Shown here: piece by piece, positions 27,966 to 36,553 of the stretch
Position numbering within the stretch: the stretch's first letter is position 1
Layout of the letters: every line of letters begins with the position of its first letter
DNA from: Terrimonas_A sp051954695
GTDB taxonomy: Bacteria; Bacteroidota; Bacteroidia; Chitinophagales; Chitinophagaceae
Direction: 5' to 3'
Assembly: GCA_051954695.1 (NCBI GenBank)
Contig: JBQCHL010000018.1
Location: 248,001 to 312,000, forward strand
Length of the DNA stretch: 64,000 bases
Made by a program: the position numbers and the translations under genes
The notes under the pieces: model-generated
What the model was told of the DNA's origin: nothing
Seen by the model: the letters and a program-made list of their open reading frames with translations, nothing else
The model's database searches: none

Positions 27966-29057
27966 ATGCGCCACCCAATATTTGCCGCAGTCCTTTTCAC
28001 AGTTTTTCTTTTTGGAGCCTGCAGCAATCCCGACAAGCCTGTTACATATAAAGAAGCGGAAGATTTCAGCAAGCAGATCGATTCGGCTATAAATCATCGT
28101 AATCCCAAATACTTCAATACCCTGATCAATATAAAAGAACTGGGAAAACGTATACGGAAGAACTCCTCAGAAAAAATAAGTTCTGCCATGGAAAAGGGTG
28201 CAGGAACAGGGCTTGAAAGAGCCAATATGGGAGGCCAGATCATCCGGGCTATAGAGGAAAGAGGTTCTTATGAGCTGGTCAAGCATTATGAAAAGGATGG
28301 GGTGCAACACCTGCTATACCGCATGTATTCTGAACAGGGATTGAATTATCATGATTTTGAATTGGTAAAAAAGAACGGGAAAGTAGGCATTGCAGATTTC
28401 TATATTTATATCGCCGGTGAAAACTTCAGCTCCATGCTTGCCAACCTGCTAAGCATACTGGATAGCCCGGCCGGTAGTGAAAAGAGCGAGGACGAAAGAT
28501 CTCTGGAGAATATTCAACAGATCAAAAAACTCATGAATGAGGGCAAGTATGAAACCGCTAAAGAAATATTCGATGGGTTGCCCGATAAATTCAGGAATCA
28601 GAAAACGATCCAGATCCTCGGCATCCAGATCACTTCACAAATGGATAATGAGACATACCTGCAGCAGCTGAAAGATTTTGAAACCCGCTATCCCAACGAT
28701 CCCAATACGTATCTCATGACGCTGGATGCAGCCATTCTGAACAATGACTATGAAAAAGCGCTTAATAATATCAACCACCTTGATTCACTGATCAATAAAG
28801 ACAAATTCCTGGATTTTTACCGCGCATTAATGTATAATCTCATGAAAGAACCGCTCAAAGCGCGGCAGCACCTCGAAACCCTGGTACAGAACTATCCTGC
28901 CTTCGAGAGCGGTATACTGGAACTGATGGCTAATTATCTTGAAGCAAAAGATTACGACAAAGCCAGGCCGATGATCGAAGAGTTCCGTAAAAACGAGGAG
29001 TTTGACCAGGACCTGCTGGAGTCGGTACTGGCCATGTATCCCGATTATACAGGTTAA
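27966..29057 (+). CDS. Lipoprotein with TPR-like repeats
   Basis: The protein has 363 residues. A lipoprotein signal peptide ends in the lipobox FGAC with C19 as the lipidated residue. The N-terminal half (~25-170) is an unrecognised domain rich in K and E. Residues ~175-355 are helical repeats of TPR type, with pieces such as GKYETAKEIFDGLPDKFR, NDYEKALNNINHLDSL, EPLKARQHLETLVQNYPAF and KDYDKARPMIEEFRK. It probably sits in the periplasm facing a membrane as a scaffold. No specific function can be assigned. The gene is 35 bases upstream of the AIM24-family gene and may be co-transcribed with it. Confidence 0.75.
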   Translation: MRHPIFAAVLFTVFLFGACSNPDKPVTYKEAEDFSKQIDSAINHRNPKYFNTLINIKELGKRIRKNSSEKISSAMEKGAGTGLERANMGGQIIRAIEERGSYELVKHYEKDGVQHLLYRMYSEQGLNYHDFELVKKNGKVGIADFYIYIAGENFSSMLANLLSILDSPAGSEKSEDERSLENIQQIKKLMNEGKYETAKEIFDGLPDKFRNQKTIQILGIQITSQMDNETYLQQLKDFETRYPNDPNTYLMTLDAAILNNDYEKALNNINHLDSLINKDKFLDFYRALMYNLMKEPLKARQHLETLVQNYPAFESGILELMANYLEAKDYDKARPMIEEFRKNEEFDQDLLESVLAMYPDYTG

Positions 29058-29091
29058 GCGATCACCGGCTATCTTTGGGAAAAAATAAAAC

Positions 29092-29898
29092 ATGTCGTAT
29101 TCTCAAAGGAACAATCACGAAATAGATTATAAAATATATGGAGAAGAGCTCCAGTTCGTAGAGATCGAATTAGATCCTTCTGAAACAGCAGTTGCTGAAA
29201 GCGGCGCCATGATGATGATGGAAGATGGCATTGCCATGCAAACCATTTTTGGCGATGGGTCGCAACAATCGCAAGGCAGCGGCTTATTAGGCAAACTGAT
29301 GAGTGCAGGTAAAAGGGTGCTGACAGGTGAAAGCCTGTTCATGACGGCCTTTACCAACGTGGGCCAGGGTAAAAAGAAAGTGAGTTTTGCCGCACCTTAT
29401 ACCGGCAAGATCATTCCGATGGACCTGCTGGAACTGGGTGGAACAGTCATTGCGCAAAAAGATGCTTTTCTATGTGCTGCCAAAGGTGTGAGCATCGGCA
29501 TCCATTTCCAGCGTAGATTAGGCACAGGTATTTTCGGCGGTGAAGGGTTCATCATGGAAAAAATAGAAGGAGATGGATATGCTTTTATGCATGCAGGCGG
29601 TTATATCGTGGAGAAGGTATTGGTGCCTGGTGAAGTATTGAAAGTGGATACAGGCTGCCTGGTAGCATACACGCCATCTGTGGATTTTGATATTGAATTC
29701 GTACGTGGTGTCCGCAATTTTATATTCGGAGGTGAAGGGCTTTTCTTTGCACGGTTGCAGGGGCCGGGAAGGGTTTGGATCCAATCGCTGCCGATCAGCC
29801 GGCTTGCCGGAAAGATGGTAGAATATGGAACCTGGAAGAGGAAGGAAGAGGGAAGCATATTAGGAGGACTGGGCAATTTACTGGATGGAAGGGACTAA
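29092..29898 (+). CDS. AIM24 / TIGR00266-family protein
   Basis: The protein has 268 residues and no signal peptide or membrane span. It shows the TIGR00266 pattern: an N-terminal YKIYGEELQFVEIELDP, the AVAESGAMMMMEDG segment (~36-49), a Gly-rich region with LTGESLFMTAFTN (~80-92), GEGFIMEKIEGDG (~147-159), LKVDTGCLVAYT and the late VWIQSLP (~226-232). The family is a beta-helix-like fold related to yeast mitochondrial Aim24; its function in bacteria is unknown. A TATCTTTG box (29070-29077) lies 14 bases before the ATG and could be a -7 element giving an independent transcript with a very short leader. Confidence 0.9.
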   Translation: MSYSQRNNHEIDYKIYGEELQFVEIELDPSETAVAESGAMMMMEDGIAMQTIFGDGSQQSQGSGLLGKLMSAGKRVLTGESLFMTAFTNVGQGKKKVSFAAPYTGKIIPMDLLELGGTVIAQKDAFLCAAKGVSIGIHFQRRLGTGIFGGEGFIMEKIEGDGYAFMHAGGYIVEKVLVPGEVLKVDTGCLVAYTPSVDFDIEFVRGVRNFIFGGEGLFFARLQGPGRVWIQSLPISRLAGKMVEYGTWKRKEEGSILGGLGNLLDGRD

Positions 29899-29925
29899 GT
29901 AAAGTTGATCAGCATTTCTATATTG

Positions 29926-29962
29926 CACAAAGCCGGGAGATCATTCTTCCGGCTTTGTGTTT
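29926..29962 (+). terminator. Terminator of the AIM24-family gene
   Basis: A perfect 11-bp stem, CACAAAGCCGG / CCGGCTTTGTG, with a 12-base loop is followed by TTT. Confidence 0.75.
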
Positions 29963-30085
29963 ATACTCAAATACAAACTAATGCGGTTATCACCCAACGT
30001 TGCTACGTGTTAATACCTGATCATAAGCGGCCAGAAAACTACAATTTGCCGGGTATAATATCTTAAGTAACTAAACCGCTCTCAT

Positions 30086-30478
30086 ATGTCCATATCTACC
30101 CTTCCGCCAGATGCTGGCAGATTTATTTCATTGGATGAAGCGAAGATCATGACAGCCCGCTATCGTGCAGAAAAAGAGAATATCCTGGTGCCTGATTGTC
30201 AAGGAAAGGATATCCTGTCTATCTGTGAAACCTTTAACCGTGCTGAGTTCGATTATATACTTGCGCAGGAAGGATGTGCCGGCTTGCGCTTTTATTTCGG
30301 TATGACAGAAGAACTTAAGGTAAAACTTATCGCTGTTGGCGTGACCGGTGATAACAAAGACATCCTACCTTCGTCATCAGCGCCGGCCACTGGTGATGAA
30401 AGTACAGGTATAGTAGAATTTGGAAGGCCCTGCCCTGATTATTGCCCTGATACGTCGCTTAGTAGTAACATGATATGA
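30086..30478 (+). CDS. Hypothetical protein, first gene of a signalling operon
   Basis: The protein has 130 residues and no signal peptide or membrane span. It begins with ISLDEAKIMTARYRAEKENI and has a central ETFNRAEFDYILAQEGCAG / LRFYFGMTEELKVKLIAVGV segment that looks like a small alpha/beta domain, then a Ser/Pro-rich tail with three cysteines. No family was recognised with confidence. Its stop codon overlaps the start of the next gene (ATGA), so it is translated together with the membrane protein and histidine kinase that follow. That suggests an input or accessory role in the same pathway, but this is inference from position. Confidence 0.7.
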   Translation: MSISTLPPDAGRFISLDEAKIMTARYRAEKENILVPDCQGKDILSICETFNRAEFDYILAQEGCAGLRFYFGMTEELKVKLIAVGVTGDNKDILPSSSAPATGDESTGIVEFGRPCPDYCPDTSLSSNMI

Positions 30479-31128
30479 GGTTTACAATCTATGACCTTTA
30501 CAGTTTTAGTATCGCCATTGCAGCTATTATCGCTATAGTCAGGTACAAGCGTATTTATCCCGGCTTCCGGCCATTTCTTTTCATGTGCTGGGCTGCGCTT
30601 GCAACAGAAACGATCTGTTATTTCCTGATCTATCAACGGAATTATACTTTTATTCCTTACGGCATTTACAGTGTTGTGGAAGGTCTGTTGATCACCTGGT
30701 TGTTCCGGGAGTTAGGTGTCTTCGGCCGGAGGTCTTATCTGTTCGTTCTGTTGATCATCTTTTATCTGCTTGCGTGGCTAACTGAAATTATCTTTTTTGA
30801 AGGAATGAACCGCAATATGACCTGGTTCCGGCTCTTGCATTCCTTTATTACTGTGTTGCTCAGCATCTTGCTGCTCGGTAAGGAACTGTCTGTGCAAAGA
30901 ACATTCCTGTTGAAAAGCCCTGTATTCCTGATCTGTACCGGCTTCCTGCTCTATAATACTATCGTGGTTATTGCAGGGGTCTTTGATCTGTATGGGTATG
31001 GAGGTAATATCACTTTCAGAAGACAGGTGCAGGCGATCATGATCTATATGAATCTTATTGTTAACCTTATATATGCTGTAGCTGTATTATGCATGCCTCG
31101 TCGCCTTCGTTATTCGTTGCCATACTGA
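30475..31128 (+). CDS. Multi-pass membrane protein (about seven spans) in signalling operon
   Basis: The protein has 217 residues, almost entirely hydrophobic. About seven spans are visible, including YSFSIAIAAIIAIVRY, FLFMCWAALATETICYFLIY, YLFVLLIIFYLLAWL, LLHSFITVLLSILLLG, PVFLICTGFLLYNTIVVIAG and IYMNLIVNLIYAVAVLC, with basic residues at the ends (MPRRLRYSLPY). It overlaps the previous gene by 4 bases and the histidine kinase gene by 40. It has the layout of a 7TM sensory module split from its kinase: the kinase itself has only one span. No family was recognised with certainty. Confidence 0.75.
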   Translation: MRFTIYDLYSFSIAIAAIIAIVRYKRIYPGFRPFLFMCWAALATETICYFLIYQRNYTFIPYGIYSVVEGLLITWLFRELGVFGRRSYLFVLLIIFYLLAWLTEIIFFEGMNRNMTWFRLLHSFITVLLSILLLGKELSVQRTFLLKSPVFLICTGFLLYNTIVVIAGVFDLYGYGGNITFRRQVQAIMIYMNLIVNLIYAVAVLCMPRRLRYSLPY

Positions 31129-31835
31129 TAGCCTGCCTGATCGTATTGATACTGGTTGTCTTTTTTACGGCAACGATGATCCGCTATCAGCGGAGAAACC
31201 TTGCATTGTACAGGGAAAAGCTGGCTGCTGAGATCACTACCCTGGAGAAAGAAAGGACCAGGATGGCGGAAGATCTGCATGATGAACTCGGCCCCGTGCT
31301 GGCAGGCGTTAAGTTGAAATTGAATAGCCTTGACGGATTGAATACAGAAGATCAGGCCGTATTGGAGAAAGTGCATTCAGATATTGCAGGCTTGCTCAAC
31401 AGGATGAAGGATATCTCCAATGACCTTATGCCCGTGATGCTGATCAAAAAAGGTTTGGTAAAAGCTGTTGACCAGATGGCGGATGAGATCAATCATAATA
31501 AAGGATTGCATGTAATGTTCTCTTCAGGCAAACTTCCTGAATTGTCGCAGCCGGTTATGATCAACCTTTACCGCATCTGCCAGGAAATCATGACCAATAC
31601 CATCAAGCACGCTGAAGCAAAAGAATTGTCCATTCACCTTCAACGTATAGAAGACAAACTGGTGCTGATAACAGTAGATGATGGAAAAGGGTTTGAGCAC
31701 CGGCAATTTTCTTCACAGGGGCCTGGGCATGGACTGGTGAACCTGCATAACCGGACAGAAATGTTGAATGGAGAACTATATGTAGACAGTAAACCGGGAA
31801 AAGGGACGAAATACCGGATTGAAATACCAATCTAG
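31089..31835 (+). CDS. Sensor histidine kinase (HisKA_3 / NarL-partner type)
   Basis: The protein has 248 residues. There is one N-terminal membrane span (~8-30), then a coiled stretch and the HisKA_3 dimerisation helix with the phosphorylatable H64 in EDLHDELGPVLAG. The HATPase_c domain is at ~150-247: N-box CQEIMTNTIKHAEA, G1 box VDDGKGF and G2 GHGLVNLHNR. There is no periplasmic sensor domain, so the signal must come through the membrane span or from the multi-pass protein encoded just upstream, whose gene overlaps this one by 40 bases. The cognate regulator follows 4 bases after the stop. The start overlaps the upstream gene; a later start would cut the membrane span. Confidence 0.9.
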   Translation: MHASSPSLFVAILIACLIVLILVVFFTATMIRYQRRNLALYREKLAAEITTLEKERTRMAEDLHDELGPVLAGVKLKLNSLDGLNTEDQAVLEKVHSDIAGLLNRMKDISNDLMPVMLIKKGLVKAVDQMADEINHNKGLHVMFSSGKLPELSQPVMINLYRICQEIMTNTIKHAEAKELSIHLQRIEDKLVLITVDDGKGFEHRQFSSQGPGHGLVNLHNRTEMLNGELYVDSKPGKGTKYRIEIPI

Positions 31836-31839
31836 TTTT

Positions 31840-32508
31840 ATGACAACAACAAACACACACATTACAAGGATCCTGATCGCCGACGATCACGCGATTGTGC
31901 GGGAAGGTTTTCACACCATGATCGAACGGCTGCCGAAAATGCAGATCGTTGGAGAAGCCGAGAATGGAAAAGAGTTGGTGAGCATGGCACTGGAACTAAA
32001 GCCCGATATTATAATCACGGATATAAAAATGCCGCAGATGGATGGGGTGGAAGCAACCCGTATTCTTACAGAAGCACTGCCTGCCACCGGCGTCATCGCT
32101 TTTACTTTATTCAATGAAGAAGAGCTGGTAGGGGAAATGCTGGAAGCCGGTGCACTGGGCTATCTTCTTAAGAGTTCTTCACGCCAGGAAATACTTGATG
32201 CTATCCAGGCAGTTTGTGATGGTAAAACTTATTACTGTCCTCAAACAACAGTGCAAATGGCGAAGATCATTGCCCGTAGCCGCCCTGGCGCCCGGGGCCG
32301 TTTTGCAAGACCTGGTTTTACGGAAAAAGAAAAAAACATCATCCGGCTTATCTGCGAAGAGTTGTCTAATAAAGAGATCGCTGCCAGGCTCGGCATCAGC
32401 ATGCGTACCGTTGAAGGTCATCGCGAGCGTATCCAGGAAAAAATGAAAGTAAGAAATACCGCAGGGATCGTTGTAGTGGCTATCAGAGAGGGGATATTTA
32501 AGGTATGA
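31840..32508 (+). CDS. NarL/LuxR-family response regulator
   Basis: The protein has 222 residues from the ATG at 31840, 4 bases after the kinase stop; an upstream in-frame start at 31819 would overlap the kinase. The receiver domain shows the acidic pair D15/D16 (IADDHAIVREGF), the phospho-acceptor D61 (IITDIKMPQMDG) and the lysine in YLLKSSS. The C-terminal LuxR/GerE helix-turn-helix reads FTEKEKNIIRLICEELSNKE then AARLGISMRTVEGHRERI. It forms a two-component pair with the kinase upstream. The targets are unknown; the phospholipase C gene directly downstream is a candidate by position only. Confidence 0.93.
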   Translation: MTTTNTHITRILIADDHAIVREGFHTMIERLPKMQIVGEAENGKELVSMALELKPDIIITDIKMPQMDGVEATRILTEALPATGVIAFTLFNEEELVGEMLEAGALGYLLKSSSRQEILDAIQAVCDGKTYYCPQTTVQMAKIIARSRPGARGRFARPGFTEKEKNIIRLICEELSNKEIAARLGISMRTVEGHRERIQEKMKVRNTAGIVVVAIREGIFKV

Positions 32509-32630
32509 GGTATTGAGTCGGTAGTCTTTGAGCTTTAATAATAAAAGATTAACCCTGGCAATACTGCAACAAAGCGGCTGGATACGCTTATTTATGTAAG
32601 TTGCACGTATCTTACCAATCAGTTTATAAG

Positions 32631-35144
32631 ATGGATTCAAGAAGAGAGTTTATCAAAAAAGCTACAGCACTTGCCGGCGGAATGGGTTTTACCTATGCAT
32701 TCCCGCCCTCTATCCAGAAAGCCTTTGCAATCGATCCTGTAAAGGGTACTACTTATCTCGATGCAGAGCATGTGGTAATCCTGATGCAGGAAAACCGTTC
32801 CTTTGATCATTGCTATGGATCATTACAGGGTGTAAGAGGTTTTAATGATCCAAGAGCGATCAACCTGCCCGATGGTGATCTTGTATGGCTGCAAAAAAAT
32901 GCGGCAGGCGAAGCTTACATTCCTTTCCGACTGGATATAAAAGGCACCAAATCGACCTGGATCGGTTCCCTGCCTCATTCCTGGGCTGATCAGGTTGATG
33001 CAAGAAATGGAGGTAAGTATGATAAATGGCTGATCGCAAAACCATCAGGTAATAAACCCTATGCCAATGCTCCGTTAACCATGGGGTATTACAACAGGGA
33101 AGACATTCCTTTTTATTATGCCCTTGCAGATGCGTTCACGGTTTGTGATCAGAACTTCTGTTCATCGCTTACAGGTACAACACCCAACAGGCTGTATCTG
33201 TGGACAGGTACAATAAGGGAAAAAAATAGTGGCGATGTAAATGCCAATGTGCGCAATGAAAATGTGGATTATGAAAGAGAAGTGAACTGGACAAGTTTTC
33301 CTGAACGGCTGGAAGATAACGGCATCTCCTGGAAAATATACCAGAATGAAATCAGTCTTGCTTCCGGTTTTGAAGGCGAAGAAGATTCCTGGCTGGCTAA
33401 TTTTACCGACAATCCCATTGAATGGTTTTCGCAATACAATGTGCGTTTCTCCAAAACGCACCGCGAGTATATACAGAAGATGCTGAAGCGGCTTCCTGCT
33501 GAGATCGATGCACTGGAAGCAGGGATCAAAGAAGGGATAGCGGATAAAGCGGCACTGGAAAAAGCAACGAAAGACCTCAACCGCAAAAAAGAATGGTTGG
33601 AGAAGATCAGGAAGGAAGCATCCATTTGGACGGAAGAGAATTTTGCAAAACTGTCCCAGCGCGAAAAAAACCTTCATACAAAAGCATTCACTACTAATAC
33701 CAATGATCCTTTTTACCGTCAGCTTGATACGCTGGAATATGAAGATGATGGAGTGAAACGCGAAGTGAAATTGCCTAAGGGCGATGTTTTGCATCAATTC
33801 AGGAAAGATGTACAAGGCGGTGCATTGCCTGCTGTTTCCTGGCTTGTGGCACCGGAAAATTTCTCTGACCATCCCGGTGCACCCTGGTATGGTGCGTGGT
33901 ATGTTTCAGAAGTGATGGATATTTTAACACAGAACCCTGAAGTGTGGAAAAAGACCATTTTCATTCTTTGCTATGATGAGAATGACGGATACTTTGATCA
34001 TGTTCCTCCCTTTGTGCCGCATGATCCCAAAAAATCTGACACTGGTCTTACTTCAGCAGGTATCGATACATCTGTTGAGCATGTAACACTTGAGCAGGAC
34101 CTGAAAGGCCGCAAGCCGGAATATGCAAGAGGGAGTGCTATCGGGCTTGGCTATCGTGTGCCTCTTGTTATCGCTTCTCCCTGGAGCAGGGGAGGCGCGG
34201 TTTGCTCACAGGTATTTGATCATACCTCTATTTTACAATTGCTGGAAAATGTTTTCAGTCGTAAAACAGGAAAGCAGATCAGGGAAGCCAATATCAGTTC
34301 CTGGAGAAGAGCGGTGTGTGGTGATCTCAGTTCGGTGTTCCGCCCATACAATGGTGAAAAAACAAAACTGCCAGCTTTTCTTGAGCAGCATGGCGTGATC
34401 GAATCCATTCATAAGGCACAGTTCAGGAAAGATCCTTTTGGTTACAGGCCAATGAGCAAAGATGAGATCGCACAGATCAATAAGAATGCTGCTTCGTCTG
34501 CTATGCCCAGGCAGGAGAAGGGGACAAGGCCAGCTTGCCCGTTACCTTATCAATTATATGCAGAAGGCGGATTGAATAAAGATAAAAAAGCAGTTGAACT
34601 ACGTTTCACTGCAAGCAAGGATATGTTTAAGGAAGGTGCTGCAGGCAGTCCGTTTACCGTATATGCTGCTGGAAAATATGGAACAGCAAAGGAACCGGGG
34701 CGCAACTGGAATTATACGGTGGTCGCCGGTCATGAATTAAAGGACAGCTGGCCGCTTGATGGGTTTGATGAAGGCCACTATCATTTAAAAGTACATGGCC
34801 CCAATGGTTTTTTCCGTGAATTTGCCGGAGACAAAGCTGATCCGGGAGTAACGGTAAAAATTGAATACCTGTCCACAGGAGATATAACCATCCACTTCAT
34901 GAATAATGATACGGGTAAAATGCATGAAGCGGTGATAAGGGATAATGCGTATAAGAATGCAGCACGCCGTGTAAAGCTTGGTTCCTCAAAGACCGAGGTT
35001 AGGCTCAGTCTTGCAAAAAATTATGGTTGGTATGATTTTACGATCGGTATTGCTGGAAATGATAAGTTCATGCAACGTTGTGCCGGTCATGTGGAAACAG
35101 GAAAGATGAGCCGCACAGATCCGGCAATGGGCGGAGAAGTATAA
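32631..35144 (+). CDS. Tat-exported phosphocholine-specific phospholipase C
   Basis: The protein has 838 residues from the ATG at 32631, which opens a twin-arginine signal (DSRREFIKKATALAGG). The phosphoesterase domain of the PlcN/PlcH family starts at ~40 (HVVILMQENRSFDHCYGSLQ), contains CSSLTGTTPNR (~180), WLVAPENFSDHPG (~405) and the metal-site segment CYDENDGYFDHVPPF (~445-459). Two C-terminal DUF756-type beta domains follow (~640-830). A helical, charged insertion (~280-345, KRLPAEIDALEAGI ... LNRKKEWLEKIRKEA) likely forms a coiled coil and is absent from classical Pseudomonas enzymes as I recall them. The expected reaction is hydrolysis of phosphatidylcholine or sphingomyelin, releasing phosphocholine, in the periplasm or outside. 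Confidence 0.92.
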   Translation: MDSRREFIKKATALAGGMGFTYAFPPSIQKAFAIDPVKGTTYLDAEHVVILMQENRSFDHCYGSLQGVRGFNDPRAINLPDGDLVWLQKNAAGEAYIPFRLDIKGTKSTWIGSLPHSWADQVDARNGGKYDKWLIAKPSGNKPYANAPLTMGYYNREDIPFYYALADAFTVCDQNFCSSLTGTTPNRLYLWTGTIREKNSGDVNANVRNENVDYEREVNWTSFPERLEDNGISWKIYQNEISLASGFEGEEDSWLANFTDNPIEWFSQYNVRFSKTHREYIQKMLKRLPAEIDALEAGIKEGIADKAALEKATKDLNRKKEWLEKIRKEASIWTEENFAKLSQREKNLHTKAFTTNTNDPFYRQLDTLEYEDDGVKREVKLPKGDVLHQFRKDVQGGALPAVSWLVAPENFSDHPGAPWYGAWYVSEVMDILTQNPEVWKKTIFILCYDENDGYFDHVPPFVPHDPKKSDTGLTSAGIDTSVEHVTLEQDLKGRKPEYARGSAIGLGYRVPLVIASPWSRGGAVCSQVFDHTSILQLLENVFSRKTGKQIREANISSWRRAVCGDLSSVFRPYNGEKTKLPAFLEQHGVIESIHKAQFRKDPFGYRPMSKDEIAQINKNAASSAMPRQEKGTRPACPLPYQLYAEGGLNKDKKAVELRFTASKDMFKEGAAGSPFTVYAAGKYGTAKEPGRNWNYTVVAGHELKDSWPLDGFDEGHYHLKVHGPNGFFREFAGDKADPGVTVKIEYLSTGDITIHFMNNDTGKMHEAVIRDNAYKNAARRVKLGSSKTEVRLSLAKNYGWYDFTIGIAGNDKFMQRCAGHVETGKMSRTDPAMGGEV

Positions 35145-35168
35145 GAAAAAGGGAATAAGAGAGTGTGA

Positions 35169-36089
35169 TCAATTCTGATGTTCGATATACACTTTTCTTC
35201 CTGTCATTACAGTGAGTGAATCAAGCACTCTGGTGGTGTCTGCATTTTGTGAGGGTAATAAGAGATAGAGTTTGTAGCGAACAGAATCAGTGGTCTCCAG
35301 TTTTACGTCCCAAAGATTGGTGCGGAGTTGTTTATAGCGCTTCATCGCTCTTTGCTGGTTAGCTTCTTCGAGCACATATTTATAGTTGGCGCTTGCCAGC
35401 GCAGCAGCTTTTTCAAGACTGTCCGTTTGCGGGACTTGAGTAATGGCTGTGTCCACTACAGTAGTATCACTGATAATGGCTGCCGAATCGGTAGCTTTTG
35501 AGGCAGATCTTTTAGAGATCGCATATCCTCCCCAGATGGTAAGGCCAAGCCCGCAGATGAGGGCAAGTGCGATCACTGGTTTTTTCCAACCCCGCTTCAA
35601 AGCCGGTTCAGAAAGAAAAGATTCATATTGAGGAGCAACTTCCTCACGGGTCGTGGCTTTCTGAGTTTCTTTTGTGTTCAATTGTTCCCTTACCTTATCT
35701 GTAGAAATGGAAATAGGTACAAACTCACATTCTTTCAGATTCACTTTTACCAGCGTACCGATGCCTTCAAAAGTGAAGGGTTTTCCGATATTGAGGAATT
35801 GTTGGGCTACTTCAATATAGGATTCCAGGTCGGCTGCAGCCAGCGGTTTCATCTTACCTGTTTGTGCAGAGATGTATGCAACAAGCTCAGGAGACTCTTT
35901 GAGATTGGGATTGTTTTCAAAACTGATGCCTTCCAGCACAGCGGAACGCTGTTTACTGTTTTCCAGTGCGTTTATTGCAGAAGGGTCTAACAGGAAAGTG
36001 CCAATACCGGGTAAATCGAGCCGATGGTGGTTATAGAGGTATTGAGTTAGTAAGGATGTTATTTTCACGGCCTTTGGATTTATCTGCAC
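35169..36089 (-). CDS. HU-CCDC81-like protein with membrane span and SPOR-like C-terminus
   Basis: The protein has 306 residues. The N-terminal half resembles the prokaryotic HU-CCDC81 arrangement of two IHF/HU-like domains (~8-55 with LDLPGIGTFLLDPSA, and ~60-125 with FTFEGIGTLVKVN). A linker follows, then one membrane span (~167-188, VIALALICGLGLTIWGG) and a periplasmic tail (~235-306) with a YKYVLE ... YKLYLLLP pattern that looks like a divergent SPOR domain. In Bacteroidota such proteins are thought to connect a cytoplasmic HU-like module to the envelope, with SPOR binding denuded peptidoglycan at division sites. The function of this one is inferred from architecture alone. It is convergent with the phospholipase gene and 24 bases from its stop. 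Confidence 0.65.
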   Translation of the reverse strand: MQINPKAVKITSLLTQYLYNHHRLDLPGIGTFLLDPSAINALENSKQRSAVLEGISFENNPNLKESPELVAYISAQTGKMKPLAAADLESYIEVAQQFLNIGKPFTFEGIGTLVKVNLKECEFVPISISTDKVREQLNTKETQKATTREEVAPQYESFLSEPALKRGWKKPVIALALICGLGLTIWGGYAISKRSASKATDSAAIISDTTVVDTAITQVPQTDSLEKAAALASANYKYVLEEANQQRAMKRYKQLRTNLWDVKLETTDSVRYKLYLLLPSQNADTTRVLDSLTVMTGRKVYIEHQN

Positions 36090-36154
36090 AATATAAATAA
36101 TTCAACTGGCTGTTGCAAGCATCGGAACAGCATAAGTTTTAATTTTGGCCTGTT

Positions 36155-36469
36155 ATGCTAACAGAAGAAGAAAAGAAATTCGTTGCTTCCTGGGAAACGG
36201 AGCGGCTTCGTAAGAAGAAATTGCTACGGCAACTTTCAGTGGGATTGCCATTATCCGTTGTATTTGTGGTCGCCATTTTCGTCAATTTTTTTTCAGGCTG
36301 GTATAAGCGGGCTGATATGGAGATACGCTCCAGTTCCTCGCTGATCCTGGTGCTGGTAGTTGCAGCCTTGCTAATTGTTGTTTTTACGACCGTATTTTCC
36401 GTAAAGCACAAATGGGATCTGAATGAGCAGCGCTATCAGGAGCTGAAGGCCAAACAGGATAAGCCCTGA
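36155..36469 (+). CDS. Small two-span membrane protein, hypothetical
   Basis: The protein has 104 residues. A charged N-terminus (MLTEEEKKFVASWETERLRK) is followed by two membrane segments (~28-46, LSVGLPLSVVFVVAIFVNFF, and ~63-81, LILVLVVAALLIVVFTTVF) and a charged C-terminus (RYQELKAKQDKP), so both ends are predicted to face the cytoplasm. The family is not recognised, though small proteins of this kind are common in Chitinophagaceae. It is divergent from the HU-CCDC81-like gene with 65 bases between the starts. Confidence 0.7.
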   Translation: MLTEEEKKFVASWETERLRKKKLLRQLSVGLPLSVVFVVAIFVNFFSGWYKRADMEIRSSSSLILVLVVAALLIVVFTTVFSVKHKWDLNEQRYQELKAKQDKP

Positions 36470-36502
36470 TTTTTTATTTCCTTGCAGCGTTTGCCTCATA
36501 AA

Positions 36503-36535
36503 TTGGTCTTTATATCACAAGTACCTATATATTTG
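36503..36535 (+). promoter_or_regulatory. Bacteroidota-type promoter of the FKBP gene
   Basis: TTG (36503-36505), 22 bases, then TATATTTG (36528-36535), 18 bases before the ATG. Confidence 0.5.
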
Positions 36536-36553
36536 CGCTAATCTATTTGAATT

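Noticed and set aside
27577..28092. 171-residue plus-strand frame across the palindromic element
   Set aside because: It overlaps the permease end and the lipoprotein start out of frame and reads through the palindrome; no protein features.
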